Source: Mermis nigrescens
Lineage: Eukaryota > Nematoda > Enoplea > Mermithida > Mermithidae
DNA length: 64,000 nt
NCBI GenBank assembly: GCA_036768485.1
Contig: JAVLUZ010000337.1
Coordinates: 1 to 64,000, forward strand
Direction of reading: 5' to 3'
Both the position numbers and the translations under genes were made by a program. A model generated the notes under the pieces. The model worked only from the letters and a program-made list of their open reading frames with translations, did no database searches and was not told the origin of the DNA. Positions 46,640 to 58,879 of this stretch are shown one piece after another (positions within the stretch are counted from its first letter, which is position 1; each line of letters begins with the position of its first letter).

Positions 46640-47897
46640 TAGCTTTTAAAAACAATATTTTTTCAAATTTTACGCGCCTAAAATTAAAATTTCAATATGA
46701 AGTTTAGAGTTATTACATTTTTCATAATATACGTACAAAAACAATTTTTTGAAATTAAAATTTTTGTAAAATTTCAAAATTTTTTGAACTTAAAACATTT
46801 TTTGAGGGATCATAAAATTAAGCTAAGACTAGATATTAGAAAAGAGCTCCTTCATTCGAACCAGCGTTATAAATTGGAAAAATATCGCTCATCTAATTTT
46901 AGAATTTAAATCGCAATTGTACTGCTTTGTTTATACCTGTAAAGTTTGGTTGAAAATGACAAAATTAAATTTCAGATTAAAAATCCTCGATTAAACATAA
47001 GCGTGAGCTTTGATTTTAACGATTTATGCTTGCAAAAAAGCTTTGCCTTATTCCATTTCTTGCAATCAAACATCTTTCTGGATTTCCAAATGTAAATAAA
47101 GTCAAGTCGTAGATCTTTTTCTAGCGAGGACGTTTTGAAGGTGCGTATAGAAAAACGTCTATGGGTCGCTAAAGAGATGAGTGCAAGGTCATGCTATCGC
47201 CAATAAAGATGAGCATAAATTATGTAGGCGCATGCATTAATTATAGTCTGTTTCACATGACTCGGAAATGGGATATCGAAAATCAATACAATTCAAGGTT
47301 ATTATTCAACAAGGAAGCATGTATTAGGAGCTATGTATAGGTACTTAGGTACCTATTAAAATTTAAATGACCCTTGCTATTTGCTCACTCAAAGTTCTAT
47401 GACCTCATTTTTTGGTCTCTTAGAACTTCGACTTGAAGTTCTATAAAAGATCTGTCGAACTTCGATTTGCTCACTATCGAAGTTCTATAACAGGTTTGTC
47501 GAACTTAGGCCGAACTTCGATTTGCACAACATCGAAGTTCTATTGAAGATTTGCAGCACTTCGTCTCGAAGTTAGAAGAACGCTTGATGTGCATTCTATC
47601 GAAGTTCTATTAAAAATTTATCTTACTCCGATTAGCGTGTTATCGAAGTTCGACAGTCTTCTATAGAACTTCGATCAAAGTTATTTATCAAACTTCTATA
47701 TAACTTCTTCTAAGTTCTTTATCGAACTTCTATAGAACTTCTTCGACGTTACTTTATCGAACTTCTATAGAACTTCTTCGAAGTTCTTTATCGAACGTCT
47801 ATAGAACTTCTTCGAAGTTCGACAGTCTTCCATAGAACTTCTGTAGAACTTCTTTGAAGTTCTTTATCGAACTTCTATAGAACTTCTTCGAAGTTCT
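46640..47897 (-). mobile_element. Foldback element, right arm, cut by the gap
   Basis: Inverted counterpart of 42936-44335, including ACTTCTATAGAACTTCTTCG satellite from about 47400. The last 60 bp or so of the arm (the CATATAAGG tip) are missing into the N run. Confidence 0.8.
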
Positions 47898-47997
47898 NNN
47901 NNNNNNNNNNNNNNNNNNNNNNNNNNNNNNNNNNNNNNNNNNNNNNNNNNNNNNNNNNNNNNNNNNNNNNNNNNNNNNNNNNNNNNNNNNNNNNNNN
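47898..47997. other. Assembly gap, exactly 100 N
   Basis: A round 100-N run is a conventional placeholder for unknown length. It separates foldback satellite from the transposase, and both features are truncated at it. Confidence 0.98.
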
Positions 47998-49913
47998 ATT
48001 TATAAATGTTTGGGAAAAAAGATCCACAAGTGGCCAAAAAGCCGCGATGCCAACCTTCCACGTCGTTATTAGTACGGGACTGGCCGTTGAGTGATCTCTG
48101 ATGGACGTTCCACAGCTCAATCGGAAATGAGGGAATTTGCCGGCCACGCCTCAAACGTCGCCCAATATAAGTGTCTTCAAAGTAATTAGCGATAGGTAAA
48201 ATCTCGGGCGGAAAATTTTCTTGTTCAATAAGCTGATCGAATGCAGCTTCCACTTCGTGCTGAGGAACAAACGCCAATGAAGGAATAGCTCGAGCCCACA
48301 TCGCGAATTCGTGAGATTGTTGATACTGCTGTTGAAGCCCTTCAGCTTGAACTCGACGCCAAATATTTTGACACAAATGGAAGAAGCAACTCGGTTTTTT
48401 GTATACCTATAAATGACAAAAATGGTCGTATCATATTTACACTCATTTTATTTAGATATGCATAGATAAGATTCAGATATGAATGTAAAATCAGCTATGA
48501 CTTATCTATATATTTTGAGTTTTAAAATACTACCTGGAAATTCTGCATTAGACACTACCTGGTTTTTAGGAAATGATATTATTTGAAAAAATAGTCTATT
48601 TTTCGTGGACTTTTCATTTTAAATCTGGTTTTTTCAGTGTGTGTATTAAATGAATCAAACCTATCAATATTATTTTCTACAACATATTTTAATAAATATG
48701 TAATATACTTATTGAAATGTAAATTAATGCCAATATTTATATTTTAAGCTGGGGAAAACGTTTAAAAATTTTTAATTTTTGGTTTTGGTTAATATGTTTT
48801 TGATGGTTTTACACTGTAAAAAAATAGGCCCTAAACCTAGAAAAATTAAGGGGAATCCATTGCATTAATTTTTTAGGTTAAAAATTAACATAAAAATTTA
48901 TAGTAAATTAACCTAAAAAGATTAATGCAACAAACCTAAGATTTTTGGGTTACAATGCGTAAAGAAAAAAGTGTGCGTGACAACGGATTTGAAGCTGGGT
49001 CTCTCGTTTGCAAGCCTGAAGATCTAACCGCTGCAAAGGCCACATATTCTGAAAAAATGCATGCACACCTATATCTACTAAATTAATGTTGATTTTACCT
49101 GGAAATTCTGCATCGAAGGCCTGCATTGCTGCTAGCTCAAAATCGGTCATCAACGATTGTGGTTGTAATCTTGGCTGCAGATGCTTTAATTCTTGAAGCA
49201 ACTTCACATAAGTAGCTCTGGTTTTGTTTGGGAGTAGGGCGTAAACAACTGGAATCACAGCATCAAATCGAACGACGTGCAAAGTATAAAGCTGTTGAAA
49301 AAGCTGAGGCGCTGTATGAAACGTGCCATCTGCAAACCATTCACGACTTTCGGCCAATATGCGCAAATTATCTGGTGTCGTAAAAATAAGTATGCGACCT
49401 GGAAGCATCGTTTGATCTGAGTCGTACATCAAAAACGGTTGGGCATTTCCATCAACCGTAATTTCTTTGTATTTTTGTGGAAAAATTAAATCAGCTAACG
49501 TGTTAGGCAATGGTGGTGCACCGCCATTTTGATTACGAACGTTACGAATAGTGCGTTTCAACGATTCTTTTCTTGGTAAAACAGCTAATACGTTAACATG
49601 AGTATTTTGTACAGCCGTTGAAAGGATTTGCTGAGGTAATTCTTGGGTGGTAGCAGCCCGGTGCTTCATTTCATCGACGATCCTGATCGCTTCTGATCTC
49701 GCAGCTTGGGCAGCATGATTATGAGCGGTAACAGTTTTTTCAACATTGTCCGTAAGACCTTCCGTCCAAACCCGCCCTTTACAAGTGCTGCGCTTCTCGC
49801 ACACCCATATTCCATGTTCGCCATCAGCGGTACGTTTAGACAAAGTATAGACGTACCCATCGTGCACAAGTTTTTTTAAAATTCTTTTCAGATTTGACGA
49901 AATTGCCGTTCAT
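47998..49913 (-). pseudogene. MULE-type transposase with FLYWCH finger, truncated
   Basis: Two exons on the minus strand. Exon 1 (49913-49099) starts at ATG 49911-49913 and encodes a FLYWCH zinc finger (LVHDGYVYTLSKR, GIWVCEKRSTCKGRVW, TAHNHA), then the MULE transposase core: REWFADGTFHTAP has the first Asp and MTDFELAAMQAF the second. The donor is CCAG|GTAAAA at 49098. Exon 2 (48406-47998) has CFFHLCQNIWRRVQ and RTNNDVEGWHRGF, which contains the Glu, and then meets the gap. Two frame breaks are in A-runs (seven A near 49870, six A near 48397); in each, one base fewer fits the family frame. The 3' end is lost in the gap. Such genes are common in nematodes and other invertebrates. Confidence 0.75.
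48407..49098 (-). other. Intron of the MULE-type gene
   Basis: 692 bp between the donor at 49098 and the acceptor ATTTATAG. It includes a tRNA-like segment at about 48963-49055 (GCAGCGGTTAG, then GCTTCAAATCC on the minus strand). Confidence 0.55.
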
Positions 49914-50089
49914 TATTGAGCACTGATTAATTAGATCACACAATGTAAATGTTTTTGCAGCATTCAGCATTATTTACAGTAGCTGAGGTCCTGATAATAG
50001 CATTTAAAAAACCTAACTTACTCATCGTGATGAGAGTTTAAGTTGATCTACGAGGCAAATTGAAGACACACTTTATACTGCACAGGGAC
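49914..50089. other. Short spacer
   Basis: AT-rich; upstream side of the MULE gene. No promoter element stands out. Confidence 0.3.
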
Positions 50090-50222
50090 GAATTGTTTAG
50101 AAACGAATTGTTTGGGGACGAATTTTCCTGGGGACGAATTTTCCTGGGGACGAATTGTTAAGGGACGAATTGTCGGGGACGAATTGTCGGGGACGAATTG
50201 TTGGGGACGAATTTTCCGCATC
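50090..50222. repeat. Minisatellite of GGGGACGAATTGTT units
   Basis: About eight units of 14-19 bp (GGGACGAATTGTT, GGGGACGAATTTTCCT). It starts where the inverted LTR element is cut, inside its glycoprotein gene. Confidence 0.85.
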
Positions 50223-50600
50223 CCGGTTGACACATCAACCTGGATAGTAAAGAAAAATGAGCTCCCGATGTTTGATGTTCGCAAAATTGATAAGCTTGTA
50301 TTGCAAACAATGAATGATTAAAAAAGAAATAGCCGAAAAATAGTGTCAAAAAACTCAAGAAAATGGCCAAAAATGTTAAAAATGTAGCAATATATTTGCT
50401 GGCTATTTGCATTCTTTCAAAGTAATCGTAAAACTGAGTGTTAGGCTCGAAAATTGCAAAGTCTGTTTGCTTTATATTAGCTTCGTCACAATCTAGCGGG
50501 CTCATACCTTTGTCAATAGCACATATGACATCCACCTCCTTACTATTTGCAGACTCCTCAACCCAATTGGCATCACTCAGCTCATACGAGTCATTTAGGA
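50223..50600 (-). pseudogene. Start of the glycoprotein gene in the inverted copy
   Basis: The frame overlapping the gag end continues through VDVICAIDKGMSPLDCD and a hydrophobic segment (IATFLTFLAIFLSFLTLFFG) to SGAHFSLLSRLMCQP, then enters the minisatellite. It retains the same position relative to gag as in the full element. Confidence 0.75.
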
Positions 50601-51608
50601 CAGCAAAAACACGCCGGGGGTTTGTCTGGCATGACGATGATTCAACCCTGGGTGATTTTGACCCAGTGGCAGTTGTGACGTTGGACGATGGGTTGGATGA
50701 TTGAACGTTGAACGCATGGGCGGGGCTGGACGATTATTGCAAAATGACGAACCATATTGGGGCGGTTGCTGGCCGTTTTGGCTTATATGGCCTAAATGGC
50801 CACATCAAAAGCAACATATTTAAGTCGAACGTTGTTATTGTTGGGTTGGCCGGAGCACCGGGCTCTAATGGACAGCGGCTTCCCCTGAAGCATGGGAGCT
50901 CATGGCGAACGAGCTACCAGATGGCTGTCATTCAGCTTCGAGTTGAAGCTGCGTTTTGGCCTGATGAGCTAACATTTTGGCTTCTGCAAAAGTATTAGGT
51001 TTTTGATCTGAAACAAAGCGTCAAAGATCGCTATTTAAAGCATCAACAATGAAATGGTGACCCAGTGCATGTAAAATATCGGCTGTTACCCCTGGATAAG
51101 CTTGCATAGCTAGTTGCTGTAGCTCAAGGGCATACCTGATGACGGGTTCCTAAGGTCCCTGCTTACGATTATGTAACTGGAGTGCTTTTAATTCAGTGTT
51201 TTCAACAGGAACAAAACGGCAACGGAGTCGCTCAATTAAGGCATTGAAATCTAGCGCGAGCCGCTTGTCATCTGGGATAGATTCATAAACCACTTCCGCA
51301 AAATCTCTTAAGTAGGTCGGGACCCTATGTTTTTGATTATCCCAACCATTAGCTACAGCAACATGAATAAAACGATCAGTCCAGCAATCGAAATTTTTGT
51401 CTGACCTCCCATGAAAATACTCACCTATGCTAGCAGCTCCGCCAGTGCTAGCAGAAACTGCAGGAGGCGCCAGTGGCGCCGCCTGATGAGCGTCCTCCAT
51501 TTGACACTGTTGGCATCTTACCGTTACTTCCAAACGTTCCAATTATTCTCTCATCCGTTCCACGGTATTAGTTGGCCATAAGCTCGTAGAGATCTTATGA
51601 CTGCTCAT
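50595..51608 (-). pseudogene. gag of the inverted copy
   Basis: Starts at ATG 51606-51608 (MSS), is broken at least twice (TAA near 51543-51545, a frame change near 51150) and keeps the gag stop position (50595-50597). The best-preserved part is GEYFHGRSDKNFDCWTDRF to LKALQLHNRKQGP. Several Arg codons of the first copy are Cys or His here, as expected from CpG decay. The zinc-knuckle region is damaged. Confidence 0.75.
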
Positions 51609-52344
51609 TGAATTTTCAATTTTAATCTAAAAATATATATATCACAAGAAAAATATTTAGGATTAGCTAATTGACCGCAAGTTTGTAGATATTCCACGTT
51701 TGACAAGTGCTTTTCTTTCAATTATCTGAAAAATAGCACGAGCAAAATATTTAAAATCATCTGTTTGATAATATTTCACGACTAATCCTTGAATTTTGGG
51801 ATTATTTTCCGAAATAGCGCCAACAGAATATTTATAGCTGGATAATTCAAATTTGTTTAAGCTTCAAATTGGAAAATCGTGCATTTAAATTGGAAATTCG
51901 CGAAGTATCCATGAAGCATCCAAACAGCAAGGAAATTTAGGCGAGAGAGAGAGAGTTATGTTTTATACAATTATAATCCAAAACAAATAACTGGATTCTA
52001 GCATGAATTAAGCTAAGTAGCCCAGAGCCTTGAGTAGGCAACTATCAAACGAAGGAAATTGTAGCAATTTAGCTAAGAGCATGCAATAATTGAACCAAGT
52101 ATGAGCTAATATTTTATTTCGTTAGCTGTGCGCCTGACACTACATTATAATAGTTGATTAAACAGTTATATCGATTCATAAACAAATCAGGTGCCAATGA
52201 GCTGATTAAATGGTTTCTGCACATAATATTAATTATAATTAGTGGAAATTTTGGCGAGGCGCTCTTAGCATTTGGCGCTGCCACCGTAAAAGCGGCTTCT
52301 GACATTGTCAGTGTTAGCCCAGATGAACTGGGCCTGCTGTCTTC

Positions 52345-52913
52345 CTAGATATCCGGACTGCTGCTGCCATCGTGACTGGTGACGCCACCGTTGGCATCCC
52401 AGGGGTAGCTGGCGCCCGAATCGTAGTTGGTGCCCCATTGGTTGACGCGCCCATGCATGGCGCTCTGGTAATTGGCAGTGGCGCTCCAATGGTTGGCGCC
52501 AAGCTCCAGCGGTTGAGTGTCAATCAAAATTGCCCAACCAAGCCGGAGTGGAATCCTCCCTCCATACCACCATTGTTGTGACCCATACAGGCCCAGCAAA
52601 CCTGAGTTTCTTGGTCGAGAAGCTTGACCAAGCAAGTCATGACAAAATGGACGGGTATGGAGTCTTTGTGGAGAAGATTCCACACGTATCTGTGGAGACG
52701 TGTGGTCGGCGCCATACCAGCGATGTTGACGAGTAGCTGGAAATATTGTTTTGCGTCGGGATTGAGATGACAATGGAATGGCTCGGTAATTTGCTCGGCC
52801 ATTCCTTCGGTGATTACGTTGGTTGTTTGCCAGTGGCGCAAAACGTTGACATAATCTGATAATTTGTCCTGAGTTTCTTGGAGCATTACGGCCCACATTT
52901 TGAATGAACGCAA
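52345..52913 (-). pseudogene. ORF0 of the inverted copy
   Basis: Aligned with 21702-22274. The frame from 52913 keeps KLSDYVNVLRHWQTTN, RLHRYVWNLLHKDSIPVHFV and CWACMGH, then ends early at 52524 because a G-run has three G where the first copy has four. The rest continues in the neighbouring frame. Confidence 0.6.
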
Positions 52914-55459
52914 ACATAAAATTTCTTAAAAAAAATAACAAACAGCTGGTTGTTCATTTGCGCGTTGAAGAGGTGACAATTATTATGTTCAGGTATAATC
53001 GCCCAAAAGTAGTTATGGTCACCGCCTTAGACCACTATGCTGCTTTGCATGCACACTTATCGTACAAGCATTGCCTTTACGCTTATTGGTTACATATTCT
53101 GTTTTACGCTGTTTCCGTCGGCATTACATTTATAAGGCGAGCAACACATTAAAACAAGTTTTATGAACCGCGGTTTCACGCCTCAAGTGACCACTGACCA
53201 TGCCATATTGAGCGCTCATATTATGTAGGTCATCTTAGGCAAGCCAACAGCTGCGCCATCAGCGTATCACACGAGTGTCAACACAAAAATACATGCCCCC
53301 AAACAGTGTCAATGTAACCTCATGCCAATTAATTTATAAATAAACAATGGGGCATACGGTAGCGGCCAGCTTGCTACGCAATTGACCGGTCAACACAGTT
53401 CTATGTCATCTATGACGGACTAAAACCGGCTGGCAGGCAATATTGCGCAAAATGAAATATCACAGGTAAGGTGTGCGCGTATAATGTGTGATTTGAGATT
53501 GCGTTTTGGGGATGACGCGCTTGTTGGCACAAAATCAAGTATCAAGTTGCAAAGTTTTGAATAGACATTATGCAATCTTGAAAGGACAAAATTAAGTATT
53601 TTGATCGTCTTTTTCATCTTGCTTATCAAATATTTACGAAGTTGGAATGTGGTTAGTGACCAGAAAGTGTCCAAGAACTGTTTTTATTTGAATGTGATGT
53701 GTCAGCTCGTGAAAGGCAATGAAAGCTTATCAGTGAACTTTTGGATCGCCATAAGAGTAACCTCAGGCCATTTTCAAGGTAGATGCAGTTTAGAAGTTCA
53801 AGTTAGAATATGAACTTGGTAAAGTTAAATGACCAAAAGAAAATATGAGTATAAATATTTCTCATAGTGAACTCTTCTGATCTTATACGGGAATTCACTT
53901 TAGGTCATTTTCAAGGTAGGCAAAATCGTTTGCACTGAAAAGTGATAGGCAAATGACCGAAAATGGTGCGATTTCTTGGCGTATAGATTGAGCATTAGAG
54001 TTGAATTTTGAAATGTTGTCCTTGAAGATAAAATTGCTTAGTCGAATTACGAAGGCAAAATGCATCTTGTGCTCTCTCTCAAAATCTCTCTCTAACCTTG
54101 CAGGAATGCGCGCCTGACTCGGATAAGGTCATGGAGATAGGTACGCACAAATAATTTTGCATACATGTGAATGAACTGATAAAGTGCGCACTAGCAGTCA
54201 AAAATCCGAAGATTTCAAAATCGGAAAATGTTTATAAGAACTTTGCATATTTACGTTTTCAAGGTCATTGTGAATATTTTCTATGACTTGACAAAAGCTA
54301 CCCCCAAAAGTGCTTAGAAAATCGGTAGGTAAGAGGTGAAGCACAAACATGCACATACGAGCTCCAGTAAGCAATAAGAGGGGTAAAATGGGGCTTATAG
54401 AGATAAGAGAATTAACATTTTTGCACAATAGATTTGGCGAAAGTATGATTTTTCGTAGTAAATAAAATTTACCCAAATAAAGCATTAGAGCATAGCTGAT
54501 GTAGTTAGCTTGCACATTAAAAGATGTGGTTAACTGGTCAGGTGTCATGACAAAATATCAAATTGTGACAAAGAAATTTTGTGATGTAAAACTTTCAGAA
54601 CGTGATATTAACGCAAAACTTTTGCACATTTGATTTTTGACCATCATTTTTGATATTACATTGAGCTCACAAAACTGTACGAAGGGGTTCGCAACTCAAT
54701 GACAACAAAAGATATGAGCATGCACAGCAAACAAAATCGAGTAAACAAATCACAAGCAAATAGGGAGTTTGGTTTGCTGGCAGAATCAGCACGTCTCATT
54801 TCATGCATTTTCAGCAAAAAATCTGATTTTTGTATTCAGGAAAAGTTATTTGAAATTCGTTATTGCAGTTAACAGAACACATATGCAAATGCGAGTTCAG
54901 CAAAATGATCTGAATAAGGCTATTAAGAGATTTTTGGAAATATACAAGAATTATTTCCACATTTCGTACCTCTTTTAGCTGGAAGTTTTCTCATAAATAC
55001 CTATTTTGCACAAACAAAGAACAAACAAGATTAGCAATAAAAGGTTAAAATTAAACATCGACAGTTCATTACTGCTTACTATAGCCTTATGACGCACTGT
55101 GTGAAAACAACACAAGAAGTTGAAAAGTATCAAAACTTTCAATAGCACATATATTTATCAGACCACCCATAAAAAAGGAATTGCCTACATCAGGCCCATG
55201 GATGCGGTGTCAATAACCAAACTAATGACAGTAGTCACGGTTTTTCCCCAGAACACACACTGGACTAAGCACCGGGCAACAGGCGGATTTTGAAAGATTA
55301 TCGACGATCAAACAGCAGTACTAAAAAAAGAAATTGACAGAAAAGTCGAGCTTATTGGCATCATGGTGCTTCTCACGTGTTGGTCGCTGGGTAGTTCTGG
55401 TGTACGGTAGGTGGCGAGAGATCCTGAGAAGTGATCAGTTTCCCAGATTGCCCCCAATA

Positions 55460-55742
55460 TGTAAGACCATGGTCAGTCTTACACAGCAGATCTTAACTCT
55501 CACCTACCGTATGTAACTTAGATGGTGCATGATTGCCGGAAACTAACCATTTTATTATGGTACATGGGGTATATATACCCCATCTAAGTATCCGCCTACT
55601 TGATTAGTGCCTACCTACCTACTTATACATAATACGAACCCACCACCTAATAACAGGAATATAAACACGTATTATGATAAGAGAAATGACATTAACATAT
55701 AAACCCCATTTGATCAAGTCTTTGAATCCTATTTTCCTTACA
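55460..55742 (-). repeat. LTR of the inverted copy (283 bp)
   Basis: Starts (minus strand) TGTAAGG and ends CTTACA, keeping GGGGTATATATACCCC and AATAAA. It is closer to the 3' LTR at 30156 than to the 5' LTR at 18827. Confidence 0.9.
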
Positions 55743-56549
55743 GTTCACAGCTACCATAAATCTTTCCTACATAATATGCTGCCGTTCGTTAATTACTCAT
55801 TTCAATAGATCCATCTCATTGAATGATTGATGACTGATCGAGTTATGGCACACGAATCAGTGAATAACAGGTCGCTATGTACCGATGTAGTTTATAGGTA
55901 GGTACACAAACAGCATATTCATGCTGAATACAATGTACATAGGTAGGCAAGGCACCTAAATTGACAAATTGCACGAGTGTCATGGGCTACCTCAAGTTGC
56001 CTCAGGAACCTTATTTATTGATCGACTGGTGCGCATCTGGTCGATTGGATCGGTAATTAGTCGGAATTGGAAAGAATTATTCCTAATGAAATCTAAGAAT
56101 TGACCAAAAATTTTAGAATTCATAGTTTGCGATTAAATAAAAGTTTTTTAACCTTCATGCATTTCTGACATTGAAATCCGAAGTAAACAGAAAATTTTCC
56201 TTTTATCTTTGTCTAGCCATATTAACTCGTTTGACGTCCTTCAAAATTATTGGATAAAAAATTTCATCAACCGCCTGATCAAATTTTAAGATTATTTGAT
56301 ATGATGCGTAATAGTCAACTATAATTATGAACCCGCGAAATTCATAATATCTGATTAGAGTACACATGCACTGTTCTTAATTAGTTGTGTTTCGCCATTC
56401 TTACAAATAGTATGCGATTTGTTCATGTTGGCGTCAAGGATAATAAATGCCTATAGTCTGTTTCACATAACTACGTGCATAAATTCTAGGTTTTTCATCG
56501 ACATTAAGCAAATGGTCACAATAATTATATATCAGATCAATGCTATAAT
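55743..56549. other. No gene recognised
   Basis: AT-rich flank of the inverted LTR copy. ATAGTCTGTTTCACATAACT at 56452 is a lone M2-type end. Confidence 0.4.
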
Positions 56550-56821
56550 CACACATGGGTGTAGGGGTTTTGGGGGGTATGCACCCCCAGAAGTTGAAAT
56601 ACCCCCCCCCACAAATCAAAATACCCCCCCCAGAAAAATTTTTTTTGCTTTTTTAGCAATTTTTGATGCCATTGGATTGTGCTCGATGAGAAACGTCAAA
56701 AAATGGTTGTTTTTTCGTCATATGACCACTTTTAAGACCATTTTTTGACCTTTAAAAATTTTTTCACCCCCTCCAGAAATTTTTTCACCCCCCCCCAGAA
56801 TTTTGGTGCTGCCCACCTCTG
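56550..56821 (-). mobile_element. hAT-type MITE, copy 8
   Basis: 272 bp, CACACATGGGTG to CCCACCTCTG, flanked by GCTATAAT at 56542-56549 and 56822-56829. Confidence 0.88.
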
Positions 56822-56912
56822 GCTATAATCGCAAATCTGTCAGCTATTGTCGGAGGAAGTTATTCAAATAGAACAACAATCATTATTTATTACAGCTTCA
56901 GCAAGTAGGCAT

Positions 56913-57156
56913 CATACGTGGGCAGCAATAAAATTCTGGGGGGTGCAAGATTTTTCAAAGGTCGAAAAAGTGCCTTAAAAATGGTGGTGTAGCAAAACAC
57001 CATTTCTCAACGTTTCTCATTGATCACTATCCATTGGCATCAAAAAAGTGCGAAAAAACAAAAAAATTCCAAAAATTGAATTCTAGGGGAGGGGTATTTT
57101 GATTTCTGGGGGGATATTTTGGTTTCTGGGGGTTGCATACTCCACGCCCAGGTGTG
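56913..57156 (+). mobile_element. hAT-type MITE, copy 9
   Basis: 244 bp, CATACGTGGGCAGC to GCCCAGGTGTG, flanked by GTAGGCAT at 56905-56912 and 57157-57164. Confidence 0.9.
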
Positions 57157-57222
57157 GTAGGCATTGAATAGTATAATTTTAATTTGGTATTGTCTGTTCA
57201 TATTATCGCCATGCTTACCTGC

Positions 57223-57445
57223 AGTCTGTTTCATTTAACTTTGCGGTTTTCTTTTAAATTTTCCCGTAAGAATCAGGCTACAAAAATGGTTTAAAATGTT
57301 GATGCAGTAATAGCGGCTTAGCAATGGCATACGTCTCAGTATGACACGTTATACTGTAAAATATCATATTTACCGCATTAGTTTAAAACACTTTTGTAAT
57401 CACTTTAAATTTTTTCAAAAACCTCAAAGCTGAATGAAACAGACT
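57223..57445. mobile_element. MITE family M2, copy 2
   Basis: AGTCTGTTTCATTTAACTTT at the left and CAAAGCTGAATGAAACAGACT at the right are inverted ends; 223 bp, non-coding. A second full copy is at 61727-61945. Confidence 0.75.
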
Positions 57446-58679
57446 ATAGTATTATGTACCTTAAAAGAGAACTAAAAATTATAGGGGTACACGCAGTATA
57501 ACTAAACGCTGAATCCCTTTTCTAACACTATCTAATAAATAAATAATCCAATAAACATTACCTAAATACTTAGGACACTACGTGAAATATTACTGTAGGT
57601 ATGTGTTTGCACGCATATAGTAGACATATAGGTAAGTAGGTACGTGTGATGCGCAGTGTGTGGCCGGTGGCCATCTTATGCAACCACATTGGTAATAGAT
57701 ATGAAACAGTACTACCGTTTTAATGCGCACATTACGTGGCAGGTACCTACCTCCTATAGGTAGTACCTACATTATGTATATTACATACATAGGTATCTAC
57801 TATGTATACATGGACCGATAATTGTAACTAATAAGTGGCAATTAGAAACCCTGCCTAACAAGCCGAGATTTACGACATAGCGAGAGTTTATGGATGTTTG
57901 CCCAAGTTTAAATGACCCAAGTTGACCTTCGAGGTCATACAAACAAAAATTGTTTGCAAATGATTGAAGAAGTTTGCAGTTTGGGGCTCCGTTTGTGTCT
58001 CGGACTGTACCTATGTATACTTACATATTTTAAACGCGCTATCTATCCAACTAAATTTATTTTTAGCACGACTTTTACGCCATGCATGCAAATAGATACT
58101 AATTTTGACTTGCAAAAAAATACGTGTCCAAACGCAAAGCAATCACTATATGAATTTAAAATACATGTGTCCAGACGCACAGCAATCACTACATGAATTC
58201 AAAAAATTATAACAAACTATTTCTGAAGCAATTTAGAGAAGAAAATGAGCTTTCCAAAAAAACTAAACATGCCAGGGTGTTAAACTTCACAATTCGAGGA
58301 AAATAAAGATTCATGGGAAAATTTCCCATAAATTTTCGGGTTTTCATCGACTTTAAACACACTAGACACGATTTATACGGAACATTGATTGACAAGTAAA
58401 ATCGTTCAAATCAGCTTCATTAATATTCCCTTCGCCAGCGACCGGCTTCATTAAATATTCAGTTTAGCGAGCAAACCCCAGTTCCGTACTTACACGTTAA
58501 AGGTTATGCTAGGTGAACAATTTTCGTCAGATCAGTATGTAAACTTCGAAATTCGATATGAGACCAGGCAATAAAAATTATGGCCACAAGTATGACACCG
58601 TGCCATGTAAGTGAAGTTAATATATCGGCGGCTGACGCCGCCGAAAAAAAAATTTTAAAATTAAAATTGTCGTAAAACA
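57446..58679. other. No gene recognised; GTAGGTACCTAC words
   Basis: 57600-57810 is rich in TAGGTACCTAC-type words. 57950-58010 shares GGGGCTCCGTTTGTGTCTCG with 30.57 kb. No coding frame. Confidence 0.4.
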
Positions 58680-58879
58680 GTCTTCTAGAGAAGTTCAATC
58701 AAAGCTATTTAACGAACTTCTATAGAACTTCTTTGAAGTTCGACAGTCTTCTATAGAACTTCTATCAAAGTTAGTTATCGAACTTCTACAGAACTTCTTC
58801 GAAGTTCTTTATCGAACTTCTATAGAACTTCTTCGAAGTTCTTTTCTGAACCATGAATCAATACAAGACGCCTTACATG
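58680..58879 (-). mobile_element. Foldback element tip, solo fragment
   Basis: GAACTTCTATAGAACTTCTT satellite ending AATACAAGACGCCTTACATG, the reverse of the left-arm tip at 42936. A hAT-type MITE inserted at its end. Confidence 0.75.

Larger units (their letters stand above)
50223..55742 (-). mobile_element. Second copy of the LTR element, inverted and 3'-truncated
   Basis: Reads on the minus strand from the LTR at 55742 through leader, ORF0, gag and the first part of the glycoprotein, stopping at the position equivalent to about 24247. Length and order match the full element over that span. Pol, integrase and the 3' LTR are absent. Many differences are C-to-T or G-to-A at CpG. Confidence 0.9.
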
